Below are positions 7,977 through 9,199 of a stretch of 9,199 bases of DNA, in pieces. The number at the start of each line of letters is the position of its first letter. Position 1 is the first letter of the stretch. A program made the position numbers and the translations under genes. Source of the stretch: Saprospiraceae bacterium (lineage in GTDB: Bacteria > Bacteroidota > Bacteroidia > Chitinophagales > Saprospiraceae); NCBI GenBank assembly GCA_020630455.1, contig JAHDBK010000119.1:1-9199 (forward strand), written 5' to 3'. Below the pieces are notes generated by a model. It did not search any database and had not been told where the DNA came from. It saw nothing but the letters and a program-made list of their open reading frames with translations.

Positions 7977-8135
7977 TTATATTACATTAAATGCTTTAGT
8001 TAAGGCGGTAAGAGAGAAAGGCAATGCGACCCAAAACCACTCATCTACATAAATTAACATAAAAACAGTGATTGCTCCCGTTATTAAAAACATTAACCAC
8101 CAAAACATGGTATTATTTTTACTTTCTGTAGCCAT
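7977..8135 (-). CDS. Small two-helix membrane protein of unknown function
   Basis: This is a 52-residue frame read from ATG 8135-8133 to TAA 7979-7977. The product starts MATESKNNTMFWWLMFLITG and ends LTALTKAFNVI. A short polar N-terminus is followed by two hydrophobic stretches, about 10-30 and 33-49, split by Asp31-Glu32, so a helical hairpin in the inner membrane is likely. It is rich in aromatic residues (four Trp). I do not recognise a family. It is taken as real because it fills the gap between two plus-strand genes, has a well-formed Bacteroidota promoter 39 bases upstream, ends just before a strong terminator, and has the composition of a membrane protein instead of random AT-rich translation. 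No Shine-Dalgarno is seen. Possible roles include a small partner of a membrane complex, but nothing in the window shows which. Confidence 0.72.
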   Translation of the reverse strand: MATESKNNTMFWWLMFLITGAITVFMLIYVDEWFWVALPFSLTALTKAFNVI

Positions 8136-8173
8136 TTTATACTAAAATTTAATTAATATTACAATTCGAATTA

Positions 8174-8204
8174 CAAAAGTACAATTTTAATTAAAGTAAC
8201 AAAA
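8174..8204 (-). promoter_or_regulatory. Bacteroidota promoter for the 52-residue membrane protein
   Basis: On the minus strand TTTTG (8204-8200) is followed after 18 bases by TACTTTTG (8181-8174), a full match to TTTG-N17-21-TAnnTTTG. The start of transcription should fall near 8167-8170, leaving a leader of about 35 bases before ATG 8135. The 10-base palindrome AATTCGAATT at 8163-8172 lies over the expected start of transcription and might be an operator. The -33 element is only ten bases from the start codon of the divergent lipoprotein gene. Confidence 0.75.
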
Positions 8205-8207
8205 CCT

Positions 8208-8213
8208 AAGGAG
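8208..8213 (+). promoter_or_regulatory. AAGGAG touching the lipoprotein start codon
   Basis: AAGGAG is a good anti-Shine-Dalgarno match but abuts ATG 8214 with no spacer, whereas 5-9 bases are normally needed. No other in-frame ATG, GTG or TTG lies between the upstream stop at 8154 and the signal peptide. The motif is therefore probably chance, or it serves another purpose, and does not argue for a different start. Confidence 0.3.
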
Positions 8214-9197
8214 ATGTTTTTTATTAAAATATATAAATTATTACAAAAAAATATCCTCTTTTTAATACTATCCATATTATTTGTTTTCAATACAATATCT
8301 TGTAAAAACGAAAAAGTAAATTACGTTTGGGAAGAAATCAATTTGCCTACTCATTATGAAACTACAGATATTCACTTTTATAATGAAAACGAAATTTTTG
8401 TTTCAGCGGGAAAAGATTGGGAATATGGAGAGTTGCTTCATAGTATAGATAAGGGACAAACTTGGGAAGTAGATAGCATCCATTACACTATAGTCAATAC
8501 GATTGAGGAAGATGTCTCAAAATCTTTGTATTTGTCAGGTTATACGGGTCTTTTTTCGAGGAGGATAAATAATGTTTGGCAGACGATTAATATTCCTACT
8601 TATCAACATTTTGACGACATGGGAACTTATGATGCATCTAGTTTTATTTTTGTCTATGGAGGTGCTTACAATACTTCATATATAGCTTTGACGGATTTTT
8701 ATGGAAATATTATGCAAATTGATACTTTTCAACACGATTTTGAAGCTATAGATTATGCTAACGAAAATGATATTTTAATTTGTGGATTTGGACAAATTAT
8801 GCGTTCACAAGATGGAGGGCGTACTTGGACTCCTGTAGATTTAATTGGTGATTTTTTTAAAGATGTTCAATTCGCAAGTGAAGATGTAGCTTACATTTGT
8901 GGTTTTAATGGTTCTATTTTAAAATCAAATGATAGAGGAAAAAATTGGGAATGGTTAAGAAAAGGAGATAAAATACTCGTTCCAGATAAACGCTTCCTTT
9001 CTTTAGATTTTGAAGATGAATTACACGGTCTTATCGTAGGTAAAAATGGGATATGTTGGAGAACAACCAATGGAGGAGAAAATTGGCAAATCATTACAAA
9101 TATTCCAAATTACGATTATATTGGTGTTGAAGTATTTTCTCAAGAAGCATATTTATTATCAGATAATGCTAAAATAATCCATCTAAAATTTAATTAA
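8214..9197 (+). CDS. Lipoprotein with four Asp-box (BNR/Ycf48-like) repeats
   Basis: The 327-residue protein opens with a lipoprotein signal: Lys at 5, 8 and 12, a hydrophobic core at about 14-28, then TIS and Cys30 as the likely lipidated residue, followed by KNEK. The lipobox is slightly non-standard (Thr at -3). The mature part shows four Asp boxes of the S-x-D-x-G-x-T-W type: SIDKGQTW (77-84), SQDGGRTW (198-205), SNDRGKNW (238-245) and TTNGGENW (284-291). They mark beta-propeller blades, as in BNR-repeat, sortilin-like and Ycf48-like proteins. Such propellers usually bind protein or sugar partners; the repeats alone do not imply a sialidase. No C-terminal sorting domain for type IX secretion is seen. 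ATG 8214 is the only standard start ahead of the signal. The gene is complete and ends two bases before the window edge. No TAnnTTTG box is visible in its short upstream gap. Confidence 0.82.
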   Translation: MFFIKIYKLLQKNILFLILSILFVFNTISCKNEKVNYVWEEINLPTHYETTDIHFYNENEIFVSAGKDWEYGELLHSIDKGQTWEVDSIHYTIVNTIEEDVSKSLYLSGYTGLFSRRINNVWQTINIPTYQHFDDMGTYDASSFIFVYGGAYNTSYIALTDFYGNIMQIDTFQHDFEAIDYANENDILICGFGQIMRSQDGGRTWTPVDLIGDFFKDVQFASEDVAYICGFNGSILKSNDRGKNWEWLRKGDKILVPDKRFLSLDFEDELHGLIVGKNGICWRTTNGGENWQIITNIPNYDYIGVEVFSQEAYLLSDNAKIIHLKFN

Positions 9198-9199
9198 GG

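Noticed and set aside
8891..9094. Minus-strand open frame of 67 codons inside the lipoprotein gene
   Set aside because: It lies opposite two Asp boxes and has no signals of its own.
1..9199. Defence island, CRISPR array, mobile element or new multi-gene system
   Set aside because: No direct repeat array, transposase, integrase, terminal repeats or defence domain is present. The genes are housekeeping or envelope functions without a shared unusual arrangement.

Overview
The window is strongly AT-rich (by eye about one third G+C) and reads as ordinary chromosome from a member of the Bacteroidota. Four things point there. The topoisomerase A subunit is of the divergent Bacteroidota ParC type, with HPHGDAAIGDALV instead of the usual HPHGDSAVYDT. 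Promoter boxes fit TTTG-N17-21-TAnnTTTG. Start codons lack a usable Shine-Dalgarno sequence. MutS and the O-antigen-ligase protein read like Bacteroidota versions. The class cannot be fixed from the sequence alone.

Layout, left to right: (1) 103-2760, mutS, the mismatch-recognition ATPase, complete with clamp-binding tail. (2) 2761-4059, a Wzy_C/WaaL-type membrane protein whose frame opens at the codon after the mutS stop, so the two are probably co-transcribed. (3) 4060-4169, a leader with a good TAnnTTTG box in front of parC. (4) 4170-6773, parC, the DNA-cleaving subunit of topoisomerase IV, with no parE beside it. (5) a 38-base gap filled mostly by an AT-rich palindrome, then 6812-7909, a GT-B glycosyltransferase with several A8-A9 tracts. 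(6) 7911-7950, a perfect 40-base palindrome that probably terminates transcription from both sides. (7) 7977-8135 on the minus strand, a 52-residue two-helix membrane protein with its own clear Bacteroidota promoter. (8) 8214-9197, a lipoprotein with four Asp-box (BNR/Ycf48-like) repeats, transcribed divergently from the small gene.

Functionally this is a mixture: genome maintenance (mutS, parC) interleaved with cell-surface glycan genes (ligase-like protein, glycosyltransferase) and two envelope proteins. I see no mobile element, CRISPR array, tRNA, rRNA or recognisable defence system. I do not think the window holds a new multi-gene system. The items most worth a second look are the small membrane protein with its signals, the abutting mutS/ligase junction, and the homopolymer-rich glycosyltransferase.
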